From Zafaria cholistanensis (lineage in GTDB: Bacteria; Actinomycetota; Actinomycetes; Actinomycetales; Micrococcaceae), in the NCBI RefSeq assembly GCF_008580665.1, contig NZ_BKDJ01000009.1:111370-175369 (forward strand): 64,000 nucleotides of DNA, given 5' to 3'. Positions 1 through 8,355 of this stretch are shown here, piece by piece; positions within the stretch are counted from its first letter, which is position 1; the number at the start of each line of letters is the position of its first letter. A program made the translations under genes and the position numbers. The notes under the pieces are model-generated. The model was not told the origin of the DNA. It made no database searches and worked only from the letters and a program-made list of their open reading frames with translations.

Positions 1-100
<100 letters not shown>

Positions 101-225
101 CACCACCTTACGCCTCCGCACGCCCCCGCGCGGAACCGGCGCACCCCGCATGACGGCGCGACATCCGGGGGCCGGTGTGGCTACGCTGGGGGATGAATCT
201 TCCCGACCCGCGCCTGAGGACATCC

Positions 226-1134
226 ATGAGCATCGCCACCGATCCGCACCCCAAGTTCGCCGCCTACGCCCACCCCGAACGGCTGGTGTCCACCGGCTGG
301 CTGGCCGCCCACCTGGGCGAGCCGGGCCTGGTGGTCGTCGAGTCCGACGAAGACATCCTGCTCTACGAGACCGGCCACATCCCGGGCGCGGTAAAGATCG
401 ACTGGCACACGGACCTGAACGACGAGGTCACCCGGGACTACGTCGACGGGGCGGGCTTTGCGCGGCTGATGTCCGCCAAGGGCATCACCCGCGACTCCAC
501 CGTGGTCATCTACGGCGACAAGAGCAACTGGTGGGCGGCCTATGCCCTGTGGGTGTTCACCCTTTTCGGCCACCGTGACGTGCGCCTGCTCGATGGCGGC
601 CGCGACAAGTGGGTCGCCGAGGGACGGGAGCTGACCCGTGCCAAGCCGGCGCCGGCCGCCACGGACTACCCGGTGGTGGAGCGCGACGACGCGTCCATCC
701 GCGCGTTCCTGCCGGACGTGCTGAAGCACCTGGGCAAGCCGCTGATCGACGTCCGCTCCCCCGAGGAGTACACCGGCGAACGCACCCACATGCCGGCCTA
801 CCCGGAGGAAGGCGCGCTGCGCGGCGGCCACATCCCCACCGCGGCGTCCGTGCCGTGGGCCCGGGCCGCGGCCGAGGACGGGACCTTCCGCGAGCGGGCC
901 GAACTGGAGGCCATCTACCGGGACGGGGCCGGCCTGGCGGAGGGCGACGACGTCATCGCCTACTGCCGCATCGGCGAACGCTCCAGCCACACCTGGTTCG
1001 TGCTGACCCACCTGCTCGGCTTCGGGAACGTGCGCAACTACGACGGCTCCTGGACCGAATGGGGCAACGCGGTGCGGGTCCCGATCGCCAAGGGCGCCGA
1101 GCGCGGCGAGGCGCCGGCGGTGCCCGCACGATGA
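226..1134 (+). CDS. sseA: Thiosulfate/3-mercaptopyruvate sulfurtransferase (rhodanese)
   Basis: A 302-residue protein with two rhodanese domains. The N-terminal domain is inactive-type, and the C-terminal domain carries the catalytic cysteine in the loop [13 protein letters not shown] near residue 248. Such enzymes move sulfane sulfur from thiosulfate or mercaptopyruvate to a thiol acceptor in the cytoplasm. The ATG at 226 is chosen because GAGGA lies at 216-220. An in-frame ATG at 193, just after TACGCT (182-187), is an alternative leaderless start adding 11 residues. The stop codon overlaps the start of the SufE-like gene (ATGA), so the two are translated together and probably act in the same sulfur-transfer route. 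Confidence 0.88.
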   Translation: MSIATDPHPKFAAYAHPERLVSTGWLAAHLGEPGLVVVESDEDILLYETGHIPGAVKIDWHTDLNDEVTRDYVDGAGFARLMSAKGITRDSTVVIYGDKSNWWAAYALWVFTLFGHRDVRLLDGGRDKWVAEGRELTRAKPAPAATDYPVVERDDASIRAFLPDVLKHLGKPLIDVRSPEEYTGERTHMPAYPEEGALRGGHIPTAASVPWARAAAEDGTFRERAELEAIYRDGAGLAEGDDVIAYCRIGERSSHTWFVLTHLLGFGNVRNYDGSWTEWGNAVRVPIAKGAERGEAPAVPAR

Positions 1135-1580
1135 GCGCCCTGCCGCCGGCCCTGGCCGGGATCGTCGAGGACTTCGCCGCCCTGGAGGAATCGCAGCGCC
1201 TGGAGTTGCTGCTGGAGTTCTCCGACGCGCTGCCGGAACTGCCCCCGCGCTTTGCCGACCACCCGGAACTGCTGGAGCAGGTTGCCGAATGCCAGTCCCC
1301 CATCTTCCTGGCCCTGGAGGTGGACCCGGAGGGCGAACGCGCGGTGCACCTGTTCTTCTCCGCCCCGCCGGAGGCGCCGACCACCCGCGGCTTCGCCTCG
1401 GTGCTGCACGAGGGCCTGGACGGGGCGCCCGCGCAGGCCGTGCTGGACGTTCCGGACGACATGCCGCACCTGCTGGGACTGACCCGGGCGATCACCCCGC
1501 TGCGGATGCGCGGCATGTCCGGCATGCTCGTCCGCATCAAGCGCCAGGTCCGCGAGGCGCTGGCCGCGGGGACGGCGTAG
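1131..1580 (+). CDS. sufE: SufE-like Fe-S assembly sulfur acceptor
   Basis: A 149-residue SufE-family protein. It has the family pattern of an N-terminal helix ([20 protein letters not shown]), then [10 protein letters not shown] with the sulfur-accepting cysteine near residue 50, and the C-terminal [23 protein letters not shown] segment. SufE proteins accept persulfide from a desulfurase or rhodanese and pass it to Fe-S cluster assembly. The start overlaps the sulfurtransferase stop by four bases, and the stop abuts the next GTG directly, so it is the middle of a three-gene operon. The pairing with a rhodanese rather than SufS suggests a sulfurtransferase-SufE relay; that is inference. Confidence 0.87.
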   Translation: MSALPPALAGIVEDFAALEESQRLELLLEFSDALPELPPRFADHPELLEQVAECQSPIFLALEVDPEGERAVHLFFSAPPEAPTTRGFASVLHEGLDGAPAQAVLDVPDDMPHLLGLTRAITPLRMRGMSGMLVRIKRQVREALAAGTA

Positions 1581-2087
1581 GTGCCCAAGAGGTCCGGGGC
1601 CAAGGGCGGCACGCCGGCGACGGCCCTGCTGGACAGGACCGGCACGCCCTACCGGCTCCACGCCTACGGGCACGACCCGGGAACCGCCTCGTTTGGGCTT
1701 GAGGCCGCCGCGGCGCTCGGGGTGGCACCGGCGGCCGTGTTCAAGACGCTGCTGGTGGCCACCGGGCTGCCCGGCGCCGAGGCGCTGGCCGTGGGCGTCG
1801 TGCCGGTGGACCGCTCGCTGGACCTGAAGGCGATGGCCGCGGCGCTGGGCGTGAAAAAGGTGGAGATGGCCGACCCGGCCGCGGCCGAGCGGCGCACCGG
1901 CTACGTGGTGGGCGGAATCTCGCCGCTGGGCCAGCGCAACCCCTCCCGCACCGTGCTGGACGCCTCGGCGTTCGCCCTGGAGACGGTGTACGTCTCCGGG
2001 GGCCGCCGCGGGCTGGACATCGAACTGGCCGCGGGGGACCTCGCGGCGCTCACCGGGGCCGTGTCCGCCCCCATCGCCTCCGCCTGA
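1581..2087 (+). CDS. ybaK: YbaK/EbsC-type aminoacyl-tRNA deacylase
   Basis: A 168-residue protein of the YbaK/ProX editing-domain family. It starts with GTG directly after the preceding stop. Family marks are ALGVAPAAVFKTLLV near residue 48 with the conserved lysine, LAVGVVPVDRSLDLKAMAAALG, and the C-terminal GGISPLGQRNPSRTVLD loop. These enzymes hydrolyse mischarged Cys-tRNA(Pro) in trans. The length fits the stand-alone bacterial enzyme (about 160 residues). It is translationally coupled to sseA-sufE. Conserved neighbours of cysteine and sulfur metabolism make the Cys-tRNA(Pro) substrate likely, but the substrate is not proven by sequence. Confidence 0.88.
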   Translation: MPKRSGAKGGTPATALLDRTGTPYRLHAYGHDPGTASFGLEAAAALGVAPAAVFKTLLVATGLPGAEALAVGVVPVDRSLDLKAMAAALGVKKVEMADPAAAERRTGYVVGGISPLGQRNPSRTVLDASAFALETVYVSGGRRGLDIELAAGDLAALTGAVSAPIASA

Positions 2088-2128
2088 CCCGGTCCCGGAG
2101 CCCGCGGAAGCGGCCCGGCGCCGGCGCC

Positions 2129-3370
2129 CTAGGCCTCTGCGGGCGCCTGTCCGGGATGGGGGGCGCGCAGGACGGCGCCGAGCCACGCGCCGACGGTGCG
2201 GTCCCAATGCTCGGGGTCCACGTTCCATTCGCGGGTGTGGCGGGCCTGGGTGAAGCGCTCGAAGGTGACCATCGCCGGGTTCAGCTCCGCCAGTTCGGCG
2301 GAGGGGCCCATGGGGACGAAGTCGTCGTCCTCGCTGTGGATGATCAGCGTGGGCACCAGCAGCCGGTCCGCCTTCGCCACCCAGTTCAGCTCCTTCAGGT
2401 CCACCGGGGAGGCCAGCCCGGTCACCCAGCGCCCGGCCCGGTTGGAGAGCATCCACTGCCCGAACCGGCCGGCCAGTTCGGGGATGCGGTTGATGCGCGC
2501 CTGGTGGGCGAGCACGTCCATCCAGTTGACCACCGGTCCGTCCAGGACCAGGGCCCGCAGGCGGGTGCGGTGCGCGGTGAGTTCGGCGACCTGGAGGCAC
2601 ACCGCCCCACCCATGGACCAGCCGAACAGGACGATGTCCCGGGCGCCGTGGTCCACCGCGTAGTCGATGGCGGCCTCGACGTCGCGCCATTCGGTGCTGC
2701 CGAGTCCGTAGCGGCCGTCGACGGCGTCGGGCGCCAGGCCGTCGTTGCGGTAGGAGACCAGCAGGCTGGTCAGGCCCAGCTGGTGCGCCACCGGCAGGGC
2801 CCTCAGCCCTTCACGCCGGTTGGCGCCGCGTCCGTGGACCATGACCGCCCACGTGGAGGCCTGCGCGCCGCCGGGCACCAGCCAGGCCGGGGCGGTGCCG
2901 CCCTCGACCGGAATGCCCACCTCCCGCGCCGCAAAGCCCAAGTCGGCGGGCGTTTCGAAGGCGACCCCCGACCACCAGCCGCGCACCGCGGACGCCAGGT
3001 TGCCGGCGTGGACGTGCTCGACGCGGCGGGCAATGGTGCCTTCGGCCGGGCTGAAGGAGGTGATGGCCCCGATGCGCGCATGTCCGCGCCCGCCGTCGAA
3101 AAAGAGGGAGTAGGTGCCGGGGACGGTGGTTTCGGAGTTGGCCGGCAGGATCACCTCCAGCCCGTCGGCGGTGCGGGTCACCGCCAGGATGGCCAGGTCC
3201 TCCACCCGAACCTTGGCCGGGGTGACGACCTGCCGGGCAAAGTAGCCGGCGAGCGCCGACACGCTGGCGGCCAGCAGGGATCCGGCCACCACCCCGGCGC
3301 TGGTGCCGAGCACGGCCCAGCGCAGAAGGGGCGCCTTTCCGGCGGGCAGGGACGCGTCGTTGTTCCGCAT
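2129..3370 (-). CDS. Membrane-anchored alpha/beta hydrolase
   Basis: A 413-residue protein. Residues about 14-40 form one hydrophobic segment (LRWAVLGTSAGVVAGSLLAA), so the catalytic domain is probably held outside the membrane. The hydrolase domain has the nucleophile elbow FGWSMGG (Ser within GxSxG), an oxyanion region near MVHGRGANRREG, the Asp in IHSEDDDFVP, and a late His in FTQARHTREW. This matches the prolyl-oligopeptidase/BAAT-like esterase group. The ATG at 3370 is chosen because upstream residues look non-coding and overlap the msrB promoter. It is convergent with ybaK and divergent from msrB. The substrate is unknown. Confidence 0.82.
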   Translation of the reverse strand: MRNNDASLPAGKAPLLRWAVLGTSAGVVAGSLLAASVSALAGYFARQVVTPAKVRVEDLAILAVTRTADGLEVILPANSETTVPGTYSLFFDGGRGHARIGAITSFSPAEGTIARRVEHVHAGNLASAVRGWWSGVAFETPADLGFAAREVGIPVEGGTAPAWLVPGGAQASTWAVMVHGRGANRREGLRALPVAHQLGLTSLLVSYRNDGLAPDAVDGRYGLGSTEWRDVEAAIDYAVDHGARDIVLFGWSMGGAVCLQVAELTAHRTRLRALVLDGPVVNWMDVLAHQARINRIPELAGRFGQWMLSNRAGRWVTGLASPVDLKELNWVAKADRLLVPTLIIHSEDDDFVPMGPSAELAELNPAMVTFERFTQARHTREWNVDPEHWDRTVGAWLGAVLRAPHPGQAPAEA

Positions 3371-3463
3371 GGCCCCATCATCCCAACTGGCGGGGGGCGA
3401 TGCCGAATCCGCGGCGTGTCCGCTGCGGCCCGCGCCCAAAACGACGCCGGGCAGCCCCTTGCG

Positions 3464-3489
3464 GGAATGGCCGGGGGCTCCCGCTCGTT
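3464..3489 (+). promoter_or_regulatory. SigR/SigH-type ECF promoter of msrB
   Basis: GGAAT at 3464-3468 and CGTT at 3486-3489 are separated by exactly 17 bases. This matches the GGAAT-N16-18-GTT class recognised by thiol-stress ECF sigma factors (SigR of Streptomyces, SigH of Mycobacterium). The msrB GTG begins nine bases after the -10 box, where transcription would start, so the message is probably leaderless. MsrB is a known type of target for these sigma factors. Promoter activity is inferred. Confidence 0.62.
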
Positions 3490-3497
3490 GTGGTGTC

Positions 3498-4004
3498 GTG
3501 AGCGAAATCCAGGACAACCTGCCCCAGACCACTGCCCCCGCCGGCCCGGCCGCCAAGACGGACGAGGAATGGCGGCGCGAACTGACCCCGGAGGAGTTCC
3601 ACGTGCTGCGCCGGGCCGGCACCGAACGGCCCTACACCGGCGAGTACTGGGACACCCACCAGGAGGGCGTCTACGCCTGCCGCGCGTGCGGCGCCGAACT
3701 GTTCACCAGTGCGGAGAAGTTCGATTCGCACTGCGGCTGGCCGTCCTTCTGGGCGCCGCTGGCGGAGGGGTCGGTGCGGTACCTGCACGACAACACGCTG
3801 GGCATGCGCCGGATCGAGGTGCGGTGCGCATCCTGCGACTCGCACCTGGGCCACGTGTTCGAGGGTGAGGGCTACCCGACCCCCACCGACCAGCGCTTCT
3901 GCATCAACTCCATTTCCCTGCGCCTGCGCCCCGCCCGGGAGCAGGATGCCGGGGACCCAAATGCCGGGAACCAGACCGCCAAAGACCAGCCCACCGGGGC
4001 TTAG
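3498..4004 (+). CDS. msrB: Peptide-methionine (R)-S-oxide reductase MsrB
   Basis: A 168-residue MsrB. It reduces R-methionine sulfoxide in proteins after oxidative damage. Zinc ligands are two CxxC pairs (CRAC and CASC). The catalytic cysteine is in QRFCINSISLRL. The substrate-pocket motifs HCGWPSFW and HLGHVFEGEG are present. The GTG at 3498 is chosen because the family similarity begins soon after it and it sits where an ECF promoter would start transcription. The last 20 or so residues (DAGDPNAGNQTAKDQ) are low-complexity and come from an imperfect 15-bp tandem repeat. The gene is monocistronic and divergent from the membrane hydrolase. Confidence 0.93.
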   Translation: MSEIQDNLPQTTAPAGPAAKTDEEWRRELTPEEFHVLRRAGTERPYTGEYWDTHQEGVYACRACGAELFTSAEKFDSHCGWPSFWAPLAEGSVRYLHDNTLGMRRIEVRCASCDSHLGHVFEGEGYPTPTDQRFCINSISLRLRPAREQDAGDPNAGNQTAKDQPTGA

Positions 4005-4240
4005 GATCCACCGGGGCGAGGCTCCGGTAACCGGCGAGCGCCAGGGCGGGCCGCTGCCTGCCGGCCGCTTTAAGGCCCCCAAGCGTAAGTATCCCTGTTG
4101 CTTGTGGAGTGGATGGGCAAGGATTGCTCCCGCGTGCCTACGCTGGAGCCACATCCGGGGGCCGCATGGCCCTCCCTCCGGCGCGGCGGGCATTCCGGTG
4201 CCGCTCCTGCCGCCGGGTCATCCACGGAAAGCAGGTGCCC

Positions 4241-5731
4241 ATGTCCCCTACCCCCACCGCACGGCCCGTGCGCGACGCCCAGCCTCCCCGCGGCACCCAG
4301 CCTCCCCTCAGTACCCGGCTTCCCGGCGATGCCCGGGCCGGCACCGGCATGACCCCCGGCCCGGGCGCGCCGCGGGAGAAGGCCACGGACCCGGCCGCCC
4401 TGCCCGCCTGGGAGCGCCTCAAGGAAGCCGCCACCGTCCTGCAGGGGCTGCAGGCGAAGGACGGCTCGGTGCCGGACCCGGCGCACCGCCCCCGCGCGGC
4501 TGCCCTGGTGGACACGGTCATCGCCTCCGTCGCCGAGCTGGCCCCCTTTTTCCCGCACGACGCGTGCTACCTGGAGCTCGTGGCCGCGGACCTGCGCCGC
4601 TGGAGCGGCGGCGGTTTCGGCGTGCCCGACTTCCTGGATTCGCTGCTCGCCTTCCAGCCCCAACTGCACCGCACCAACGGGCTGCGCCACCTGGTGCTCT
4701 TCCCGATGTACACGCAGAACGGCTCCACGAACCGCTTCCTCGAGGCCGTCCTCGTTGAGACCATTTGGCCGGATTTCATCGCCACCCTGGAAGCCGGGCC
4801 CTACGCAAACCCGCTGTTCGTGCCGCTGCGGTTCCTGGACTTCACGCCCGGCTACGACACCAATTCGGCGGTGCTCTTCCCCGAGTCGGTCGCCGTGCGC
4901 CGGACCCCCGCCTTCGCCTGGGGCGCCATCTTCCAGGACCGGGAGGCGGCACGCTTCCGCCGCGTCCTCTCCGCCGCGGCGGAGACCACCCGGCTGGAAC
5001 TGCCCCCCGAGTCGCTGGCCCTGCTCGCGGACCAGTCCCTGGCCGAGGCAGCATTCGTGATGTGGGACCTGATCCACGACCGCACCCACATGCGCGGAGA
5101 CTTGCCGTTCGACCCGTTCATGGTCAAGCAGCGCATGCCCTACTTCCTGTATTCGCTGGAGGAACTGCGCTGCGACCTGACCGCGTACCGCGAATGCGTC
5201 CGGATCGCTGCGGACACCGGCGCCGATCCGCAGGCGCGCACCCACGCCGGCCTGGTCCAGCAGGCCATCGTCTTCGACCGGATTTTCCGCTTCGCGATTA
5301 CCGGCACCCGGGTGCGCAACTACGACGGCCTGGGAGGGCAGCTGCTCTTCGCCTGGATGCACCAGCGCAGGGTGCTGCACTGGACCGACGGCCGGCTGTC
5401 CATCGACTGGGACGGGGTCCCGGGCGCGGTGGCCGCACTCGGGGACAGGATTGACGAACTGTACTGGCGCTCCATCGACCGGCCCAAGCTGGCCCACTGG
5501 CTGGCCGCCTACGAGCTGGTCTCCGCCACCGTCACTCCCCACCCGGCCTCCGCCTGGGCGCGGGGCAGGGACACGCTGGCGCTGGGCGGTCCGCTGGGCG
5601 CACTCACCGACCAGGTCCTTGACGACGAGTTCCCGCTGTCGATGTTTTACGAGGCGCTGGAGAAGAAGCTGCGCCCGGTGATCGAATCCACCGTCGGGAT
5701 CACCGGCGCACCGGATGCGGCGCGCAGCTAG
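4241..5731 (+). CDS. DUF6421 family protein
   Basis: A 496-residue protein that I recognise as DUF6421, of unknown function and largely actinobacterial. The first 40 residues are a low-complexity Pro/Thr-rich lead. The conserved core runs from about residue 50. It includes HDRTH (H279 and H283) and, 24 residues on, EELRCDLTAY (E307/E308). The H-x3-H plus downstream Glu could bind a metal. The ATG at 4241 follows GGAAAGCAGG; an in-frame ATG at 4109 would add 44 residues unlike the family. The TAG stop is part of the promoter -10 box of the following SDR gene. From memory, DUF6421, SDR and threonine aldolase genes are neighbours in other actinobacteria. Function is unknown. Confidence 0.82.
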   Translation: MSPTPTARPVRDAQPPRGTQPPLSTRLPGDARAGTGMTPGPGAPREKATDPAALPAWERLKEAATVLQGLQAKDGSVPDPAHRPRAAALVDTVIASVAELAPFFPHDACYLELVAADLRRWSGGGFGVPDFLDSLLAFQPQLHRTNGLRHLVLFPMYTQNGSTNRFLEAVLVETIWPDFIATLEAGPYANPLFVPLRFLDFTPGYDTNSAVLFPESVAVRRTPAFAWGAIFQDREAARFRRVLSAAAETTRLELPPESLALLADQSLAEAAFVMWDLIHDRTHMRGDLPFDPFMVKQRMPYFLYSLEELRCDLTAYRECVRIAADTGADPQARTHAGLVQQAIVFDRIFRFAITGTRVRNYDGLGGQLLFAWMHQRRVLHWTDGRLSIDWDGVPGAVAALGDRIDELYWRSIDRPKLAHWLAAYELVSATVTPHPASAWARGRDTLALGGPLGALTDQVLDDEFPLSMFYEALEKKLRPVIESTVGITGAPDAARS

Positions 5732-5734
5732 AAT
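5729..5734 (+). promoter_or_regulatory. Leaderless -10 box of the SDR gene
   Basis: TAGAAT (matching TANNNT) is followed by six bases and then the SDR ATG at 5741. This is the spacing of leaderless actinobacterial transcripts. The first three bases are also the stop codon of the DUF6421 gene. No convincing -35 box is seen. Confidence 0.55.
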
Positions 5735-5740
5735 CGCCCC

Positions 5741-6496
5741 ATGACGGACCTCACCGCAGCTCCGGCGGCCGGGGCCACTGTCCTGGTCGCCGGGGCCACC
5801 TCCGCGTCCGGCGTCGCCACGGCCCGGGCCCTGCACGCCGCCGGCGCCACCGTCCTGGCCGCCGCCACCGACCCGGGACGGCTGGAGGCCCGGCTGCCCT
5901 TCGCCCACGGACGCTATGCGGTGGACCTGGCCGATCCGGAGGCCGTGGCCGGCCTGGCCCACCGCCTGCACGGGGACCACGGGCCGCTGGACGGGCTGGT
6001 CCACCTGGTCGGCGGCTGGCGCGGCGGCGGGGGCCTGGCCGGGCAGAACGACGCCGACTGGGCGTTCCTGCACCGGAACCTCGTGGCGACCCTGCGCAAC
6101 ACCACGCGAGCCTTCCACGCGGACCTCGCCGCCTCCACACGCGGACGGCTCGCGATCGTCTCCGCCACCGCGGTCGACTCCCCCACCGCCTCCACGGCCA
6201 ACTATGCCGCGGCCAAGGCGGCCGCGGAGACTTGGACCCGGGCCGTCGCCGCGGCGTTCCGCGCGGCCCAGGCCGGCCGGAAAGCGGCCCCGGAGCCGCA
6301 GCGTTCAGCTGCGGTCGTGTTCGTCGTCAAGGCCCTGGTGGACGACTCCGCCCGGGCCGCGGACCCCGGCAACCCCTTCACCGGACACACGGACGTGGCG
6401 GACCTGGCCGACGCCGTCGTACGCCTCTTCGGCGGCGACGCCGGCACCCTCAACGGGGCCCGGCTGCCGCTGCCGCCCGCCCCGGCCGCCCCCTGA
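5741..6496 (+). CDS. SDR family NAD(P)-dependent oxidoreductase
   Basis: A 251-residue short-chain dehydrogenase/reductase. The nucleotide-binding motif is near residues 17-23 (GATSASG, in place of the usual TGxxxGxG). The catalytic Ser is in LAIVSATAVDSP and the YxxxK motif is YAAAK near residue 158. It has a Rossmann fold and is presumably cytoplasmic. It sits between DUF6421 and a threonine aldolase, so it may act on a hydroxy-amino acid or related aldehyde, but no substrate can be read from sequence. The start is the only good ATG and sits six bases after a TAGAAT box. The stop codon lies in an 18-bp tandem duplication. Confidence 0.85.
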   Translation: MTDLTAAPAAGATVLVAGATSASGVATARALHAAGATVLAAATDPGRLEARLPFAHGRYAVDLADPEAVAGLAHRLHGDHGPLDGLVHLVGGWRGGGGLAGQNDADWAFLHRNLVATLRNTTRAFHADLAASTRGRLAIVSATAVDSPTASTANYAAAKAAAETWTRAVAAAFRAAQAGRKAAPEPQRSAAVVFVVKALVDDSARAADPGNPFTGHTDVADLADAVVRLFGGDAGTLNGARLPLPPAPAAP

Positions 6497-6527
6497 ACCG
6501 GCCCCGCCACCTGAACCGGCCCCGCCC
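6492..6527 (+). repeat. 18-bp tandem duplication across the SDR stop codon
   Basis: Two 18-bp units (6492-6509 and 6510-6527) differ only in the last base. The first contains the SDR stop TGA at 6494-6496, and the second supplies another TGA in the same frame. Confidence 0.85.
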
Positions 6528-6563
6528 CACAGTTTCCCGCTCCACACCCTTCGAGAGGACCCG

Positions 6564-7634
6564 ATGAGCACCTCCCTGCACCACCCCTCCGTCCTGCACG
6601 ATCCCTCCGTGCGGGGCTTCGCCTCGGACAACTACTCCGGGGTCCACCCGGAGGTCCTCGCCGCGCTGGCCTCGGCCAATGGGGGCCACCAGGTTTCCTA
6701 CGGCGAGGACGCGTACACGGCCCGGCTGCAGGAGGTGACCGCCGAACACTTCGGGCCCGGCGCGGAGGCGTTCCCGGTGTTCAACGGCACGGGAGCGAAC
6801 GTGACCGCCCTGCAGTCGATGCTGCCGCGCTGGGGCGCGGTGGTGTGCGCCGCGGGCGCCCACATCAACGTGGACGAGAACGGTGCCCCGGAGCGGGTGG
6901 GCGGGATGAAGCTGCTTCCCGTCCCCACCGGGGACGGAAAGCTGACCCCGGAGCTGATCGACCGCGAGGCCTGGGGATGGGGGAACGAGCACCGCGCCCA
7001 GCCGCTGGTGGTGTCCATCACCCAGTCGACCGAGCTGGGGACGCTCTACACCGCCGGGGAGGTCCGGGCCATCGCCGACCACGCGCACTCCCTGGGGATG
7101 AAGGTGCACATGGACGGGGCCCGGCTGTCCAACGCGGCCGCCGCGCTGGGGGGCCGCTTCCGGGACTTCACCACCGATGCCGGCGTGGACGTGGTCAGCT
7201 GGGGGGGCACAAAGAACGGGCTGATGTTCGGCGAGGCGGTGGTGGTCCTGGACCCGCGGGCCACCGAGGGGCTGGGGTACCTGCGCAAGATGAACATGCA
7301 GCTGGCCTCGAAGATGCGCTTCGTCTCGGCCCAGCTGGTGGCGCTCTACGGCAGCGACCTGTGGCTGCGCTCGGCGTCCCACGCCAATGCGATGGCCACG
7401 CGGCTGCGCGAGGCCGTGGACGCGACCGAGGGCGTGCGCGCGGTGCATCCGACCCAAGCCAATGCGGTGTTCGCAACGCTGCCGACGGACGTGGCGGACC
7501 GCCTGCGCGAGCGGTTCCGCTTCTACGACTGGGACCGGGACGCGGGACAGGTGCGGTGGATGTGTTCCTTCGACACCACCGAGGACGACGTGGACGCGTT
7601 CACCGCGGCGCTGCGGGAGGAAATGGCCCGCTGA
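6564..7634 (+). CDS. ltaE: Low-specificity L-threonine aldolase
   Basis: A 356-residue PLP enzyme of the threonine aldolase / beta-eliminating lyase family. It cleaves L-threonine or L-allo-threonine to glycine and acetaldehyde. The PLP lysine is in WGGTKNGLMFGEAVV near residue 218. Other marks are FASDNYSG at the N-terminus, the PLP-contacting FNGTGANVTAL loop, and MDGARLSNAAAALG with the Asp-Arg pair. Length matches the family (about 340-360). The ATG at 6564 has GAGAGGA just upstream. It follows the SDR gene by 67 bases and is likely co-transcribed. Confidence 0.9.
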   Translation: MSTSLHHPSVLHDPSVRGFASDNYSGVHPEVLAALASANGGHQVSYGEDAYTARLQEVTAEHFGPGAEAFPVFNGTGANVTALQSMLPRWGAVVCAAGAHINVDENGAPERVGGMKLLPVPTGDGKLTPELIDREAWGWGNEHRAQPLVVSITQSTELGTLYTAGEVRAIADHAHSLGMKVHMDGARLSNAAAALGGRFRDFTTDAGVDVVSWGGTKNGLMFGEAVVVLDPRATEGLGYLRKMNMQLASKMRFVSAQLVALYGSDLWLRSASHANAMATRLREAVDATEGVRAVHPTQANAVFATLPTDVADRLRERFRFYDWDRDAGQVRWMCSFDTTEDDVDAFTAALREEMAR

Positions 7635-7700
7635 CAGGCCACGGCGCGGCCCCCGGCGTGTCGAAGCTGGGGGGTCGGCGGCGCCGGCCCGGCCGCGGCC

Positions 7701-7706
7701 TACACT
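7701..7706 (+). promoter_or_regulatory. Leaderless -10 box of the DUF3000 gene
   Basis: TACACT is followed by seven bases and then the GTG at 7714. No ribosome-binding site is visible, so a leaderless message is likely. Confidence 0.5.
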
Positions 7707-7713
7707 CGGGACT

Positions 7714-8355
7714 GTGAAGCCCAACGGCGACCTGACGCAGGTTCCCCCAGATTTCCAGACGGCGCTGTCTGCCCTGCGGCGGGCGCAGGGCCGCCCCGAG
7801 GTGAGGCTGGCCGAGATCCCGGCGCCGGTGCGTCTGGCCCCGTTCGCGGCGGCGCTCTCCGCCGATGTCCGCGCCCGTCCCCACCGCCGGCCCCAAGGTC
7901 CGCGCCTGGTGGGGGCCCTGGAGCGTCCGCAGGTCCCCGAGGCGCCCGCGCTGGCCACCGGCAGGTTCGTGCTGCTTTACCATCCGGACGGTTCGGCTGC
8001 CTGGAACGGGAACTTCCGCATTGTCACGTACATGCGGGCCCAACTGGAGCCGGACATGGGCAACGACGCGATGCTCGGATCGGTCGCGTGGACGTGGCTG
8101 GTGGAAGCACTGGAGGACCACGGGGCACGCTACAGCGACGCCGGGGGCACCGCCACCCGCGTGCTCTCCGAAAGCTTCGGCAGCCTGGACGGGCGCGAGG
8201 ACGACATCGACATCGAGTTGCGCGCCTCCTGGACCCCGCGCGAGGCCGATGTCCGCGCCCACCTGGAGGCCTGGGGCGACATGCTGTGCGCCTTCGCGGG
8301 CCTTCCGCCGCTTCCGGCGGAGGTCGCCCATCTGCCCGGACTGCCGCGGTCCTAG
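7714..8355 (+). CDS. DUF3000 domain-containing protein
   Basis: A 213-residue protein that I recognise as DUF3000, a family of unknown function restricted to Actinobacteria (Rv2680-like by memory). Characteristic stretches are the early VPPDFQTALSALRRA, GRFVLLYHPDG, and LEAWGDMLCAFAGLPPLP near the end. The GTG at 7714 is chosen because the family alignment starts there and a -10 box precedes it. The gene normally sits directly upstream of RNase D; here an IS481 element has inserted right at its stop codon. The stop TAG (8353-8355) is inside the target-site CCTAGG, so the protein is intact. No catalytic motif is evident. Confidence 0.84.
   Translation: MKPNGDLTQVPPDFQTALSALRRAQGRPEVRLAEIPAPVRLAPFAAALSADVRARPHRRPQGPRLVGALERPQVPEAPALATGRFVLLYHPDGSAAWNGNFRIVTYMRAQLEPDMGNDAMLGSVAWTWLVEALEDHGARYSDAGGTATRVLSESFGSLDGREDDIDIELRASWTPREADVRAHLEAWGDMLCAFAGLPPLPAEVAHLPGLPRS

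Noticed and set aside
1038-2690. A long open frame of 550 codons on the minus strand opposite sufE, ybaK and the hydrolase
   Set aside because: It is Arg/Gly/Pro-rich, overlaps three recognised genes and reflects the very high GC; no family pattern is seen.
4070-6118. A 682-codon minus-strand frame opposite the DUF6421 and SDR genes
   Set aside because: Composition is typical of an antisense shadow and it runs across the boundary between two real genes.
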